A DNA stretch of 64,000 nucleotides, taken from the NCBI RefSeq assembly GCF_016907835.1, contig NZ_JAFBCT010000001.1, positions 3,100,001-3,164,000 of the forward strand, given 5' to 3'. Shown here piece by piece: positions 43,403-51,168 of this stretch; position 1 is the stretch's first letter, and each line of letters starts with the position of its first letter. The notes under the pieces are model-generated. The model was given only the letters and a program-made list of their open reading frames with translations. It was not told where the DNA came from and ran no database searches. Source of the DNA: Agromyces cerinus (GTDB lineage Bacteria; Actinomycetota; Actinomycetes; Actinomycetales; Microbacteriaceae). The translations under genes and the position numbers were made by a program.

Positions 43403-44283
43403 CGGCGCAGCTCCAGGGTGCAGCACTTGACGCCGCCCCCGCCGAGCAGCAGCTCGGAGAGGTCGACGCCGATCGGGTGGTATCCGTGTTCACGGAGTTG
43501 TCGTTCGAAGTCGGTGGCCCGCGAGGCGATGACCACGTGGTACCCGTCGCTGAACGAGTTGAGGCCGAGCACCGCGGCATCCGTCTCGTTCACGATGATG
43601 GCGTCGGGGAAGCGCGCCTGCAGGAGGGCGACGGATGCCTCGTCGAACGCGCTCGGCAGGTAGGCGATGTGCTCCTGGCCGGGGGTCGGGTCGAGCACGG
43701 CGACCGCGGTGTCGAGGTGGTAGAAGCTCGGGTTCACGAGGCGCAGCGTCACGACCTCGCGGCCGAAGATCGCCGCCAGCTCCTCGTGCGAGCGCGAGTC
43801 GCTGCGGAACCCGGTGCCCGCGAGGATCGCGTCGCCGACGAGCAGGAAGTCGCCCTCGCCCTCGTTGATCTCCACCGGGTCCCGCACGTCGAAGCCCGCC
43901 TCGCGGAACCACTCCATGTATGCCGGACCCTCGGGCTGCCGCTCGGGATAGGTGAACTTCGCGCCGTAGGCGATGCCGTCGATCACGAAGCCGCCGTTCG
44001 CCGCGTAGACCATGTCGGGCAGGCCCGCGATCGGGTCGATGAGCTGCACGTCGTAGCCGAGCCCGACGAACGTGTCGTGCAGCACCTGCCACTGCGCGAC
44101 CGCGAGGCCCGTGTCGGTCGGCTGGGCCGGATTCATCCACGGGTTGATGCGGTAGACGACCGTGAAGTGCTCGGGGCGGCACATGAGCACGGTGCGGGCG
44201 GTGGGTCGGCGCTCCGGGCGCACGACGGTCTGCTCGGCGGGGTGCTCGGCGGGCTGGCCGCCGGTTGCGATCATCGTCGACAT
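43399..44283 (-). CDS. ddaH: DDAH-family amidinohydrolase (dimethylargininase-like)
   Basis: Guanidino-group hydrolase of 294 residues. Expected to act on dimethylarginine or a related arginine derivative. MCRPEHFTVVYRINPWMNPA, AANGGFVIDG, EINEGEGDFLL, catalytic His in SFYHLDTAVAVL and catalytic Cys287 in GGGGVKCC are present; the fold is a five-bladed pentein. The closely coupled rocD suggests the pathway yields ornithine and then glutamate. Some relatives are annotated as arginine deiminase or as ornithine-cycle enzymes, so the exact substrate is not certain. The start at 44283 has AAGGAG 4 bases upstream. A hairpin-rich leader precedes it. Confidence 0.85.
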   Translation of the reverse strand: MSTMIATGGQPAEHPAEQTVVRPERRPTARTVLMCRPEHFTVVYRINPWMNPAQPTDTGLAVAQWQVLHDTFVGLGYDVQLIDPIAGLPDMVYAANGGFVIDGIAYGAKFTYPERQPEGPAYMEWFREAGFDVRDPVEINEGEGDFLLVGDAILAGTGFRSDSRSHEELAAIFGREVVTLRLVNPSFYHLDTAVAVLDPTPGQEHIAYLPSAFDEASVALLQARFPDAIIVNETDAAVLGLNSFSDGYHVVIASRATDFERQLREHGYHPIGVDLSELLLGGGGVKCCTLELRR

Positions 44284-44300
44284 CTCGCTCCTTCGAAGGG

Positions 44301-44399
44301 GGAGCGGATGCCGCTGGGGGCCCGCGGCATCCGCTCCGTGCATCGTCGGCGGACCGACTCGCGTTCGCGAGTCCGACGGCGGCGTTCGGGTTCGCCGCC
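44301..44399 (-). promoter_or_regulatory. Three consecutive hairpins in the ddaH-rocD leader
   Basis: Hairpin 1: 14-bp perfect stem 44301-44314 with 44324-44337, loop 9. Hairpin 2: GACTCGCG/CGCGAGTC at 44356-44373. Hairpin 3: 7-bp stem 44378-44384 with 44393-44399, loop 8. All lie upstream of the ddaH RBS, hairpin 1 only 18 bases from the start codon. They may attenuate the operon or be repeat elements; there is no riboswitch consensus I recognise. Confidence 0.5.
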
Positions 44400-44637
44400 A
44401 TCGGGTCGCCTGTTTCAAGTGTGCGGGCAATCGCGGCGCGGTTGGCGGCGTGCTGCGCAATTTTCGTGCAGGTTCAGCGCTGTCGCGCGCCATCTGTGCG
44501 TGAGCGAGCGATCGGACGGCGCGTCTGACGCGTTCCTTCGACCTGTTGCCCTGTGCCCGCCCCTGAGGCAAGCTGAAAGCGACCCCGACTCGCGCGACCC
44601 GAAGCGCACCCGCCGGGGCGGAGCGACGGAGACCGGC
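44400..44637. other. Rest of the divergent spacer between ddaH and the membrane-protein pair
   Basis: No gene is seen in these 238 bp. A loose inverted motif, TGCGCAA...TCGTGCA, lies near 44454-44470 and could be a regulator site. TTGCCC with CAAGCT 17 bp later, near 44557-44585, is a weak promoter candidate for the rightward gene. Confidence 0.3.
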
Positions 44638-45516
44638 ATGGCTGACCCAGACGACCGACCCGGCGCGGACTCCCCCGGTCTCGATGCCGAAGCAGCGACG
44701 GATGCCACCGCTGACGCCGTCGCGCGCATCGCCCGGCTGCAGCGCATCGCGTTCGGAGCCGACGCTTCCGAGGCGGAGCGGCACGCTGCCGCCGCCCAGC
44801 TCGAGCAGTTGCGGCGTGCCGAAGCGGATGCCGCGGCTGCGCGTGCCGCCCTCGCCGCCGGCCGCACGACGTCGCCGACGCTCGACGGTCTCCCCGCAGG
44901 CGCCCGGGAGTCGTCGACGGCGTTCGCGCCGCTCGCCGCCTCGACGCCGAGGGATGTCCGCGGCATCCGCTGGGCGATCGCGGCCGGTGCCGTCGCGCTC
45001 GCGCTCGGCCTCGGCATCGGGTGGCAGCTCGGCGACCGTTCCGCGACCCCGCCCATCGAAGCCGCGGCGACGGCGGGCCCGGCTCCGAATGCCCCGGCCG
45101 CCGTGCCGACCGCGCCCGGCACCGTGCTGCTCGGGGAGACGCCGATGGTCGGCACGCACGCTCGGCCGCAGGTCGAATCCGACGCCCTCGACCCCGATTT
45201 CGTGCAGCGGTACCGGCTCGACGGCGGGAGCGCGCGGCGCCTGCTCAGCCGGCCCGACGGGCTCGTGGTCTATTCGGCGCTGCGGGAGCAGGACGTCTGC
45301 GTGATCGCGAGCTGGACGGCCGGCGCGGACGACGGCGCCCCAGCCTGCTCCACCTTCGACGTCGTGAACCGCGACGGGCTCCGCACGACCGTCATGAAGG
45401 ACTCGACCGCGACGACCGTGCGATGGCGCACGGACGGCACGGTGGAGCTGACCCCGTCCGATGAACAGGCAGCCGAGGCAGCAGAGGCCGACGCCGGATC
45501 CGAGGACTCGGAATGA
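44638..45516 (+). CDS. Single-pass membrane protein, first of a paralogous pair
   Basis: Unrecognised protein of 292 residues. Residues about 28-75 form a helical Ala/Arg-rich region (RIARLQRIAFGADASEAERH), one membrane helix lies at about 111-130 (WAIAAGAVALALGLGIGWQL), and the remaining about 160 residues are outside, with two Cys (DVCVIASW and PACSTF) that may form a disulphide. It shares this plan and the N-terminal motif with the next gene, whose start overlaps its stop (ATGA). GGAG 6 bases upstream supports the ATG. The plan resembles membrane-anchored sensors or anti-sigma proteins, but no domain is recognised. Confidence 0.8.
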   Translation: MADPDDRPGADSPGLDAEAATDATADAVARIARLQRIAFGADASEAERHAAAAQLEQLRRAEADAAAARAALAAGRTTSPTLDGLPAGARESSTAFAPLAASTPRDVRGIRWAIAAGAVALALGLGIGWQLGDRSATPPIEAAATAGPAPNAPAAVPTAPGTVLLGETPMVGTHARPQVESDALDPDFVQRYRLDGGSARRLLSRPDGLVVYSALREQDVCVIASWTAGADDGAPACSTFDVVNRDGLRTTVMKDSTATTVRWRTDGTVELTPSDEQAAEAAEADAGSEDSE

Positions 45517-46280
45517 CCGCCGATCGCATCACCCGTCTCGAGCGGACCGTGTACGGAGCCGGCTCGAGCGACGAGGAGCGCGCCGATGCTGCCCGAGAGC
45601 TGCACGAGCTGCGGTCTGCGGCACAGACGACGGCCGCTCCAGCAGTCGATGCGGGCGACGCGCCCGACGAGGCATCCGTCACCGAGTCGTCCTTCACGGC
45701 GGAAGCCGACGAACGGGTCGGCGCTGTCGCCGACCCGCGCCGCCGCACGCGACGCGTGATCGTCGCGGCGAGCGCGGCACTCGTCGTCGGCGTGCTCGCC
45801 GGCTGGCAGCTCGGGGCGCGCGAGGCGACGCAGCGGGCCGAGCTCGCGGCAGCGGCCGACTCGGCGTTCCCGGGGGCGCAGACGCAGGCCGAGTACCTCG
45901 CCTCGTTCCCGGTCGCGGCGGACACCCTCGCGGCGAGGGTGTTCGACCGGCCCGCCACGACGGCCGATACGCCCCCGAACCCGTGGACGGACGCCGTCGG
46001 CGAGGAACCGGCCGAGTACCGCCTGCTCGCGACGCGAGCCGATGGGTCGCCCGTCTACGCGGCCCGTGACGGCTCCGACTACTGCCTCCTGGTCGTGATC
46101 CCGGGCGGGGCGGGCGCAAGCTCGACGTGCACCGACGACGGCCGCTTCCCACCCGATGGGCTGCGCGTGGGCATGGGAGTGGAGGGCGAACCCGACGTGA
46201 GCGTCGAAGTGGGATGGCGACCCGACGGGTCGCTCACGATGCTGGTGCCGCCCTTCGAGAGAGCGATCCCGGCCGAGTAG
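45513..46280 (+). CDS. Single-pass membrane protein, second of a paralogous pair
   Basis: Unrecognised protein of 255 residues. N-terminal motif DRITRLERTVYGAGSSDEER (residues 4-23) is the counterpart of IARLQRIAFGADASEAER in the preceding gene; a membrane helix lies at about 80-100 (VIVAASAALVVGVLAGWQLG), and the outer domain of about 150 residues has Cys in DYCLLVV and SSTCTDD. Overlaps the upstream gene by ATGA, so both are made together. Converges with the LLM oxidoreductase gene. A tandem duplication that diverged is the simplest origin. Function unknown. Confidence 0.8.
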   Translation: MTADRITRLERTVYGAGSSDEERADAARELHELRSAAQTTAAPAVDAGDAPDEASVTESSFTAEADERVGAVADPRRRTRRVIVAASAALVVGVLAGWQLGAREATQRAELAAAADSAFPGAQTQAEYLASFPVAADTLAARVFDRPATTADTPPNPWTDAVGEEPAEYRLLATRADGSPVYAARDGSDYCLLVVIPGGAGASSTCTDDGRFPPDGLRVGMGVEGEPDVSVEVGWRPDGSLTMLVPPFERAIPAE

Positions 46281-46295
46281 CGCTCGGCCGCGCGC

Positions 46296-47096
46296 TCAGC
46301 CGTTCTTCGCGTCGCGCCAGGCGAGCCAGCGCCGCACCGGGTCGAGGTCGTAGGCCGGGCCGCCGATGCCGATCGTGAACAGCCGCACGCCGCCGGCGAA
46401 GAGCGCCTCGGCGTGCTCGACGTCGTGACCCGCCCGGTCGAGCTCGTTCGAGACCGTGATCTCCGAGACATCCCGACCGACCTCGTCGCCCCAGCGGGCG
46501 AGCACGTCGAGCTTGTGCCGCAGTTCGTCGGGCGCGACGAAGGAGTGCCAGATGTCGGCGTGCCGGGCGACGATGCGCAGCGTCTTCTGCTCGCCCTTGC
46601 CGCCGATCATGACGGGGATGCGCCGGGTCGGTGCCGGGTTCAGCTTCGCCCAGCGGGCCTCGATGCGCGGCAGGGCGCCGGCGAGCGCGTTCAGCCGCGA
46701 GCCGCGCGTGCCGAACTCGTAGCCGTACTCGTCGTAGTCGCGCTCGAACCAGCCCGCCCCGGTGCCGAAGATGAACCGGCCGGTGCCGCCCTTCGCGCTG
46801 ATGTGGTCGAGGGTGCGGGCCATGTCGGCCTGCAGGTCGGCACCGCGGTACGAGTTGCAGTTCACGAGGGTGCCGAACTCGATGCGCTCGGTCTGCTCCG
46901 CCCACGCGCCGAGCATGGTCCACGCCTCGAAGTGCAGGCCGTCGGGGTCGCCCGTGAGCGGGAAGAAGTGGTCCCAGTTGAAGGCCATGTCGACGCCGAG
47001 CTCCTCGAGGCGCAGGACGGTGTCGCGGATGGCGGGATACTCGGCGTGCTGCGGCTGCACCTGCACGGCCAGGCGTACGGGGGAATCGAGAGACAT
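46296..47096 (-). CDS. LLM-class F420-dependent oxidoreductase
   Basis: Luciferase-like monooxygenase-fold protein of 266 residues. FNWDHFFPLTGDPDG, EFGTLVNCNSYRGADLQADM, ISAKGGTGRFIFGTGAGWFE, VMIGGKGEQKTLRIVARHAD and WHSF are typical of the actinobacterial LLM subgroup that uses coenzyme F420 or FMN. Substrate unknown. Start at 47096; TAGGCT (complement of 47103-47108) lies 6 bases upstream with no SD, so it appears leaderless. Divergent from the Lrp gene. Confidence 0.9.
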   Translation of the reverse strand: MSLDSPVRLAVQVQPQHAEYPAIRDTVLRLEELGVDMAFNWDHFFPLTGDPDGLHFEAWTMLGAWAEQTERIEFGTLVNCNSYRGADLQADMARTLDHISAKGGTGRFIFGTGAGWFERDYDEYGYEFGTRGSRLNALAGALPRIEARWAKLNPAPTRRIPVMIGGKGEQKTLRIVARHADIWHSFVAPDELRHKLDVLARWGDEVGRDVSEITVSNELDRAGHDVEHAEALFAGGVRLFTIGIGGPAYDLDPVRRWLAWRDAKNG

Positions 47097-47175
47097 CCAG
47101 CCAGCCTACGGGCGGGAATCCGCGCGAGGCGCATGAAATGTGCGCCGTGTTGTGCGAGAACGCAAAGGATCGACA

Positions 47176-47181
47176 TACAAT
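47176..47181 (+). promoter_or_regulatory. Leaderless-type -10 element of the Lrp gene
   Basis: TACAAT, one mismatch from the -10 consensus, lies exactly 6 bases before the ATG at 47188; there is no SD. The opposed LLM gene has TAGGCT in the same relative place on the other strand. Confidence 0.6.
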
Positions 47182-47187
47182 CCGAGA

Positions 47188-47625
47188 ATGGACAACCTCG
47201 ATCGCGCCATCCTCGATCTGCTCCGGCAGAACTCCCGGGCAGGGTACGGCGACATCGGATCGTCGGTCGGCCTCTCGGCCTCGGCCGTCAAGCGACGCGT
47301 CGACCGACTCGTCGCCGACGGGGTCATCCGCTCGTTCACCATCCAGGTCGACCCGACCGTCGACGGCATGTCGACCGAGGCCTACGTCGAGCTCTTCTGC
47401 CGAGGCACCGTCGCGCCCGACGAGCTCCAGCGCATCCTGCAGGGCGTGCCCGAGGTCGTCTACGCGGGCACCGTGACCGGCAGCGCCGACGCGATCGTGC
47501 ACATGCGCGCCCGCGATATCGCCTCACTCGAAGAGGCGCTCGAGCGCGTGCGCATCGCGCCGAACGTCGACCACACCCGCAGCGCGATCGTGCTCTCGCG
47601 GCTCGTGAACCGCAACCGGGACTGA
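47188..47625 (+). CDS. Lrp/AsnC-family transcriptional regulator
   Basis: Regulator of 145 residues. HTH at about 1-60 (MDNLDRAILDLLRQNSRAGY, SVGLSASAVKRRVDRLVADG) and the RAM ligand domain at about 65-140 (GMSTEAYVELFCRG, EVVYAGTVTGSADAIVHMRA). This type commonly controls amino-acid catabolism; ddaH-rocD, 3 kb away, and putA are candidate targets. Such regulators often sit beside rocD/ddaH in related genomes, here separated by an inserted block. Apparently leaderless. Confidence 0.9.
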   Translation: MDNLDRAILDLLRQNSRAGYGDIGSSVGLSASAVKRRVDRLVADGVIRSFTIQVDPTVDGMSTEAYVELFCRGTVAPDELQRILQGVPEVVYAGTVTGSADAIVHMRARDIASLEEALERVRIAPNVDHTRSAIVLSRLVNRNRD

Positions 47626-47659
47626 CGATGACGGATGCCGCGGGCGCGGGGCTGCGCGC

Positions 47660-48022
47660 ATGAAGCTGTCGATCGACCCCGCCGCCTCAGCTCCGCCGTT
47701 CGAGCAGCTGCGCCGTCAGGTGATCGACGCCGTGAGCGACGGGACGCTCGCACCCGGCACGCGGATGCCGACCGTGCGTGCGCTCGCGGCCGAGCTCGGA
47801 CTCGCTGTGAACACCGTCGCCAAGGCGTACCGCGCGCTCGAGGACGACCACGTGATCGAGGGGCGCGGGCGTGCAGGCACCTTCGTCTCCGAGACGGGCG
47901 ATGCGGTCACGCGCGAGGCGCAGGCGGCGGCCATCGCGTTCGCCGACCGGGTGCACCGCCTCGGCATCGACCGCGACACGGCGCTCGCGCTGGTCGGGTC
48001 GGCGCTCGACGCCGAGCGCTGA
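47660..48022 (+). CDS. Small GntR-family regulator (YtrA type)
   Basis: Regulator of 120 residues: winged HTH only (APPFEQLRRQVIDAVSDGTL, GTRMPTVRALAAELGLAVNT, ALEDDHVIEGRGRAGTFVSE) with a short helical tail and no ligand domain, as in the YtrA subfamily, which usually controls an adjacent ABC or membrane protein. It begins 34 bp after the Lrp stop. It is paralogous over its whole length to the gene at 49048. The membrane gene between them is the likely target. Confidence 0.88.
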   Translation: MKLSIDPAASAPPFEQLRRQVIDAVSDGTLAPGTRMPTVRALAAELGLAVNTVAKAYRALEDDHVIEGRGRAGTFVSETGDAVTREAQAAAIAFADRVHRLGIDRDTALALVGSALDAER

Positions 48023-48069
48023 TCGGGCGACGCCGGCCCGAGGCCCGGTTGACGGGGGAAAGTTTGTAG

Positions 48070-48079
48070 TAATACATTA
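48070..48079 (+). promoter_or_regulatory. A/T-rich palindrome and -10 element before the membrane gene
   Basis: TAATACATTA (TAAT/ATTA arms) stands out in a G/C-rich context. It contains TACATT (48073-48078), which is 7 bases from the ATG at 48086. It is a candidate operator for either flanking GntR regulator and a likely leaderless promoter. Confidence 0.5.
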
Positions 48080-48085
48080 ACTCCC

Positions 48086-49048
48086 ATGTCTCTCGAATGG
48101 CCCGAATGGTTCATGCTCGGCTGGCTGGCACTGATCGCGGTGATCGCGGTGCTGACGCCTGCATGGATGCCTCGACCGCGCACGATCGGCAGGTTCGCCC
48201 GAACCGTCGGCCTGCCGCTCGACGGCGACGAGGAACTCGAGCGGGCCGTCGGCGAGCGGCTCCGGTTGCGCGCGAGATGGGGCACGCTCGGCACGCTCGT
48301 CGGCATCGCCGCCTGTGTGCCGATCGTGCTGAGCGGCGCCCTCACGACGCACAGCGACTGGGGAGCCGGCATCGCGCCGTTCGCGTGGATCGTGCTCCTG
48401 GGCGTGCTCTTCACCGGGCGCGGCATCGGCGTCGCGATCTCGATCCTCCCCGCTCCGCCCGAAGTCCGACGTCACGGCCCGCGCATCGCTCGGCTCCCCC
48501 GCCCGACCGTCGCCGACTACGTCGCCCCGATCGAGCGGACTGGGGCGCGGGTCCTCGTCGCGACGGCCGCCCTGCTCGCGGTGGGCGTCGGCCTCATGCC
48601 GATCGAGATCGGACCGAAGCTGCTCGTCGCCGCAGCGACGCTCGGTGCGCTCGCGGCGCTCGTCGCGGTCGAGCTGGTCTCCGCCGCACTCGTGGCCCGA
48701 CCCCAGCCCGCCGTCAACGAACAACTGCTCCGGTGGGACGACGCGCTCCGGGCCCAGACGCTCCGCGACCTCGTGTCGGTGCCGCTGATGTTCGGCGCGC
48801 TCGCGGTGTTCACCGCGGCCACGACGGGTCTCACCTGGGCCGGCTCGCTCGGCGATGCCGGCATGGTCACCGTGAACGTGGTGGGCAACCTGCTGATCCT
48901 CGCATCGCTCGTCGTACTCGCGTTCTCGATCGCGCTCAAGCCCGCCCGGTACTACCTCGAGCGGCTGTGGCCCGCGCAGTACGCCGACACGCAGCCGCCC
49001 GCGTACGGCTCGGCGACGCCGGCCCCGCCGGCTGCCGAGGGTGCGTGA
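48086..49048 (+). CDS. Multi-pass membrane protein between two GntR genes
   Basis: Unrecognised protein of 320 residues with about seven hydrophobic segments, for example FMLGWLALIAVIAVLTPAWM (9-28), the stretches near 72-92 and 98-120, two around 153-200 and two around 230-285. Loops are rich in Arg and Pro; the tail is Pro/Ala-rich. No transport or catalytic motif is seen. Its stop overlaps the start of the second GntR gene (TGATG), so regulator and membrane protein are cotranslated. Probably regulated by one or both flanking YtrA-type proteins. Confidence 0.8.
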   Translation: MSLEWPEWFMLGWLALIAVIAVLTPAWMPRPRTIGRFARTVGLPLDGDEELERAVGERLRLRARWGTLGTLVGIAACVPIVLSGALTTHSDWGAGIAPFAWIVLLGVLFTGRGIGVAISILPAPPEVRRHGPRIARLPRPTVADYVAPIERTGARVLVATAALLAVGVGLMPIEIGPKLLVAAATLGALAALVAVELVSAALVARPQPAVNEQLLRWDDALRAQTLRDLVSVPLMFGALAVFTAATTGLTWAGSLGDAGMVTVNVVGNLLILASLVVLAFSIALKPARYYLERLWPAQYADTQPPAYGSATPAPPAAEGA

Positions 49049-49410
49049 TGCTGCTCGAACTGGACCCGGAGTCCTCCGTTCCGCCCTACGAGCAACTGCG
49101 TCGGGCGGTCGTCGACGGCGTGCGCGGCGGCACCCTCGTCTCTGGCACGCGACTGCCGCCCGTGCGCACCCTCGCCAGCGAGCTCGGGCTCGCAGCCAAT
49201 ACCGTCGCCCGCGCCTACCGCGAGCTCGAGCGCGACGGGGTCATCGAGACGCGCGGTCGCAACGGTTCGTTCGTCGCTGCGACCGGAGACCCCGCCGAGC
49301 AGCAGGCGCAGCTCGCGGCATCCGCCTATGCCGATCGCATCGCCCAGCTCGGCCTCGACCCGGAGCAGGCGCTCACGCTGGTGCGCACCGCCCTGCAGCG
49401 CCGGGGCTGA
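49048..49410 (+). CDS. Small GntR-family regulator (YtrA type), paralogue
   Basis: Regulator of 120 residues, the same length as the gene at 47660 and similar throughout: SVPPYEQLRRAVVDGVRGGT, GTRLPPVRTLASELGLAANT, RELERDGVIETRGRNGSFVA, and the tail YADRIAQLGLDPEQALTLVR, which compares with FADRVHRLGIDRDTALALVG. DNA-binding domain only. Its ATG overlaps the membrane gene stop (TGATG), so it is the last gene of a three-gene unit; it converges with rimK. Confidence 0.88.
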   Translation: MLLELDPESSVPPYEQLRRAVVDGVRGGTLVSGTRLPPVRTLASELGLAANTVARAYRELERDGVIETRGRNGSFVAATGDPAEQQAQLAASAYADRIAQLGLDPEQALTLVRTALQRRG

Positions 49411-49419
49411 ACGCCCCCG

Positions 49420-50610
49420 TCACTCCTCGGGGATCGGCCGCTTCGGGAGCTTGCGCACCTTCGACCGGCGGCGACGCCGCTCGGGGATCATCGAGCGCAT
49501 CTCCTCGAGCTTGCCGAAGCAGAGCAGGCGGTCTTCACCCTCGAGCACGACCCCCTTGCGCGGGTTCGGGATGACGGTCGTGCCGCGGTGCAGCGTGAGC
49601 ACCGTGATGTCGCGCTCCCACAGGCCCGATTCGCCGAGCGTCGTGCCGACGAGGTCGGCGCCGCCGTGCACCATGAGCTCGGCCACGCCGTAGCCCGTCG
49701 AGACGGTGAGCCGCTGGCGCACGTCGATCTCGGGGAATGCGACCTGATTGGCGATGTGGTCGATGATCGCGCCAGCGACGTCGAGCTTCGTGGCCGTCTC
49801 GATGCCCTCGAGGCCCGGCGACGAGTTGACCTCCATGACGAGCGGGCCGTCGTCGCCCTCGAGCATGTCGACGCCCGCGACGCGCAGGCCCATGATCTGC
49901 GCCGAACGCACGGCCGCCTGCTCGTACTCGGGCGTCAGCTCGACCGCCTCGACAGTGCCGCCGCGGTGCACGTTCGAGCGGAACTCGTCGCCGCTCGCAC
50001 TGCGCCGCATCGCCGCGACCACGCGGTCGCCGACGACGAGGGCACGGATGTCGCGGCCCCTGCTCTCCTTGATGAAACGCTGGATCAGCACGTTCTGCTT
50101 GGTCGAGTGCAACGTCTCGATGATCGCCTCGGCGACCTTGACCTCGGGCGCGAGGATCACCCCGATGCCCTGCGTGCCCTCGAGGAGCTTGATGACGACC
50201 GGTGCACCCCCGACGCGTTCGATCGCGGGCCGCACGTCGGCGCGGTTGCGCACGAACGCCGTCGCGGGCATGCCGATGTTGTGGCGCGAGAGGATCTGGT
50301 TCGCACGCAGCTTGTCGCGCGAGTTCGTGATGCCGTTGGCGGTGTTGGGCGTGTAGACGTCCATCTGCTCGAACTGGCGCACCACGGCCGTGCCGAAGTA
50401 CGTCACCGAATTGCCGATGCGGGGCAGCACGGCGTCGTAGTCGGAGAGCCGACGACCCCGGTACTGCAGGTCGGGCTCGGGCCCCGAGAGGTCGATCGCG
50501 AAGCGCAGGGTGTCGAGCACCTTGACCTCGTGACCGCGCTGCTGGGCGGCTGCGCGGAGCCGTTGGGTGGAGTACGCCTGAGGGGCGCGCGAGAGGATCG
50601 CCAGTTTCAT
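49420..50610 (-). CDS. rimK: RimK-family ATP-grasp ligase with C-terminal RCK_C-like domain
   Basis: Protein of 396 residues. Residues about 1-290 are the RimK ATP-grasp enzyme: KLAILSRAPQAYSTQRL, VLPRIGNSVTYFGTAVVRQF, the ATP-binding APVVIKLLEGTQGIGVILA, FIKESRGRDIRALVVGDRVV, and the metal site LVMEVNSSPGLEGIE. Such enzymes add glutamate to the C-terminus of ribosomal protein S6. Residues about 300-370 resemble a TrkA_C/RCK_C domain (DITVLTLHRGTTVIPNPRKG), which often binds nucleotides; the basic C-terminus follows. Divergent from the RimB-like gene with a 25-bp gap. Confidence 0.9.
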   Translation of the reverse strand: MKLAILSRAPQAYSTQRLRAAAQQRGHEVKVLDTLRFAIDLSGPEPDLQYRGRRLSDYDAVLPRIGNSVTYFGTAVVRQFEQMDVYTPNTANGITNSRDKLRANQILSRHNIGMPATAFVRNRADVRPAIERVGGAPVVIKLLEGTQGIGVILAPEVKVAEAIIETLHSTKQNVLIQRFIKESRGRDIRALVVGDRVVAAMRRSASGDEFRSNVHRGGTVEAVELTPEYEQAAVRSAQIMGLRVAGVDMLEGDDGPLVMEVNSSPGLEGIETATKLDVAGAIIDHIANQVAFPEIDVRQRLTVSTGYGVAELMVHGGADLVGTTLGESGLWERDITVLTLHRGTTVIPNPRKGVVLEGEDRLLCFGKLEEMRSMIPERRRRRSKVRKLPKRPIPEE

Positions 50611-50635
50611 CGTGTGCCCCTGCGAAGATGGTGGA

Positions 50636-51127
50636 GTGACAGAGCCCGTCTATTCAAACACCATCGCGGGATGGCGCGAATGGGTGAGCCTGCCCGGAGC
50701 CGGAGTTCCCTGGATCAAGGCCAAGCTCGACACGGGTGCGCGCACCTCGTCGCTGCACGCCTTCGACCTCGAAGAGGTGCAGCGCGGCGACGCGTCGATC
50801 GTGCGGTTCGGGGTGCACCCGTGGCAGAACTCCGATGAAGACGCCGTCATCGTCGAATGCCCCGTGCACGATCGCCGCTCCGTGCGGAGCTCCTCGGGTC
50901 ACACCGAGGAGCGCATCGTCGTGCTCATGGACGTCGTGCTCATGGGCCGCACGATGACGGCCGAGGTGACGCTCACGAACCGCGACGAGATGGGCTTCCG
51001 CATGCTCATCGGCCGCGAGGCGCTGCGGCAGGGCTTCATCGTCGACTCGGCCCGCTCCTTCGTCGGCGGGCGCGCGCCACGAGGCATCCGTCGCCGCAAT
51101 CGCGGCCGTACCGCAGCGCGGGCTTGA
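50636..51127 (+). CDS. RimB-like retropepsin (putative ATP-dependent zinc protease family)
   Basis: Protein of 163 residues of PF05618 type. The active-site motif KLDTGARTSSLHA is the DTG of an aspartic (retropepsin) fold; then FGVHPWQNSDEDAVIVECPV, RIVVLMDVVLMGRTMTAEVT and GFRMLIGREALRQGFIVD complete the single-domain fold. In Pseudomonas, RimB removes the glutamate tail added by RimK, so this gene and the divergent rimK may form a modification and removal pair. Start GTG 50636; the only purines upstream are in GATGGTGGA. The C-terminus is Arg-rich. Confidence 0.85.
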   Translation: MTEPVYSNTIAGWREWVSLPGAGVPWIKAKLDTGARTSSLHAFDLEEVQRGDASIVRFGVHPWQNSDEDAVIVECPVHDRRSVRSSSGHTEERIVVLMDVVLMGRTMTAEVTLTNRDEMGFRMLIGREALRQGFIVDSARSFVGGRAPRGIRRRNRGRTAARA

Positions 51128-51168
51128 GCCGAACCCGCCGGGGAGCCGGCACCCGGGGCGTCGGCACG

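Noticed and set aside
44284..45159. N-terminal extension of ddaH through the divergent spacer
   Set aside because: The open frame continues upstream but encodes no family sequence, crosses the hairpins, and AAGGAG lies right before the ATG at 44283.
44638..46280. The tandem membrane pair as anti-sigma factor and sigma-regulated partner
   Set aside because: No sigma factor gene is adjacent and no zinc-binding anti-sigma motif (HxxxCxxC) is present.
47150..47165. TTGTGC...ACGCAA before the Lrp gene as an Lrp operator, shared with the motif near 44454
   Set aside because: The two arms match poorly and the two sites differ in spacing; too weak to list as a feature.
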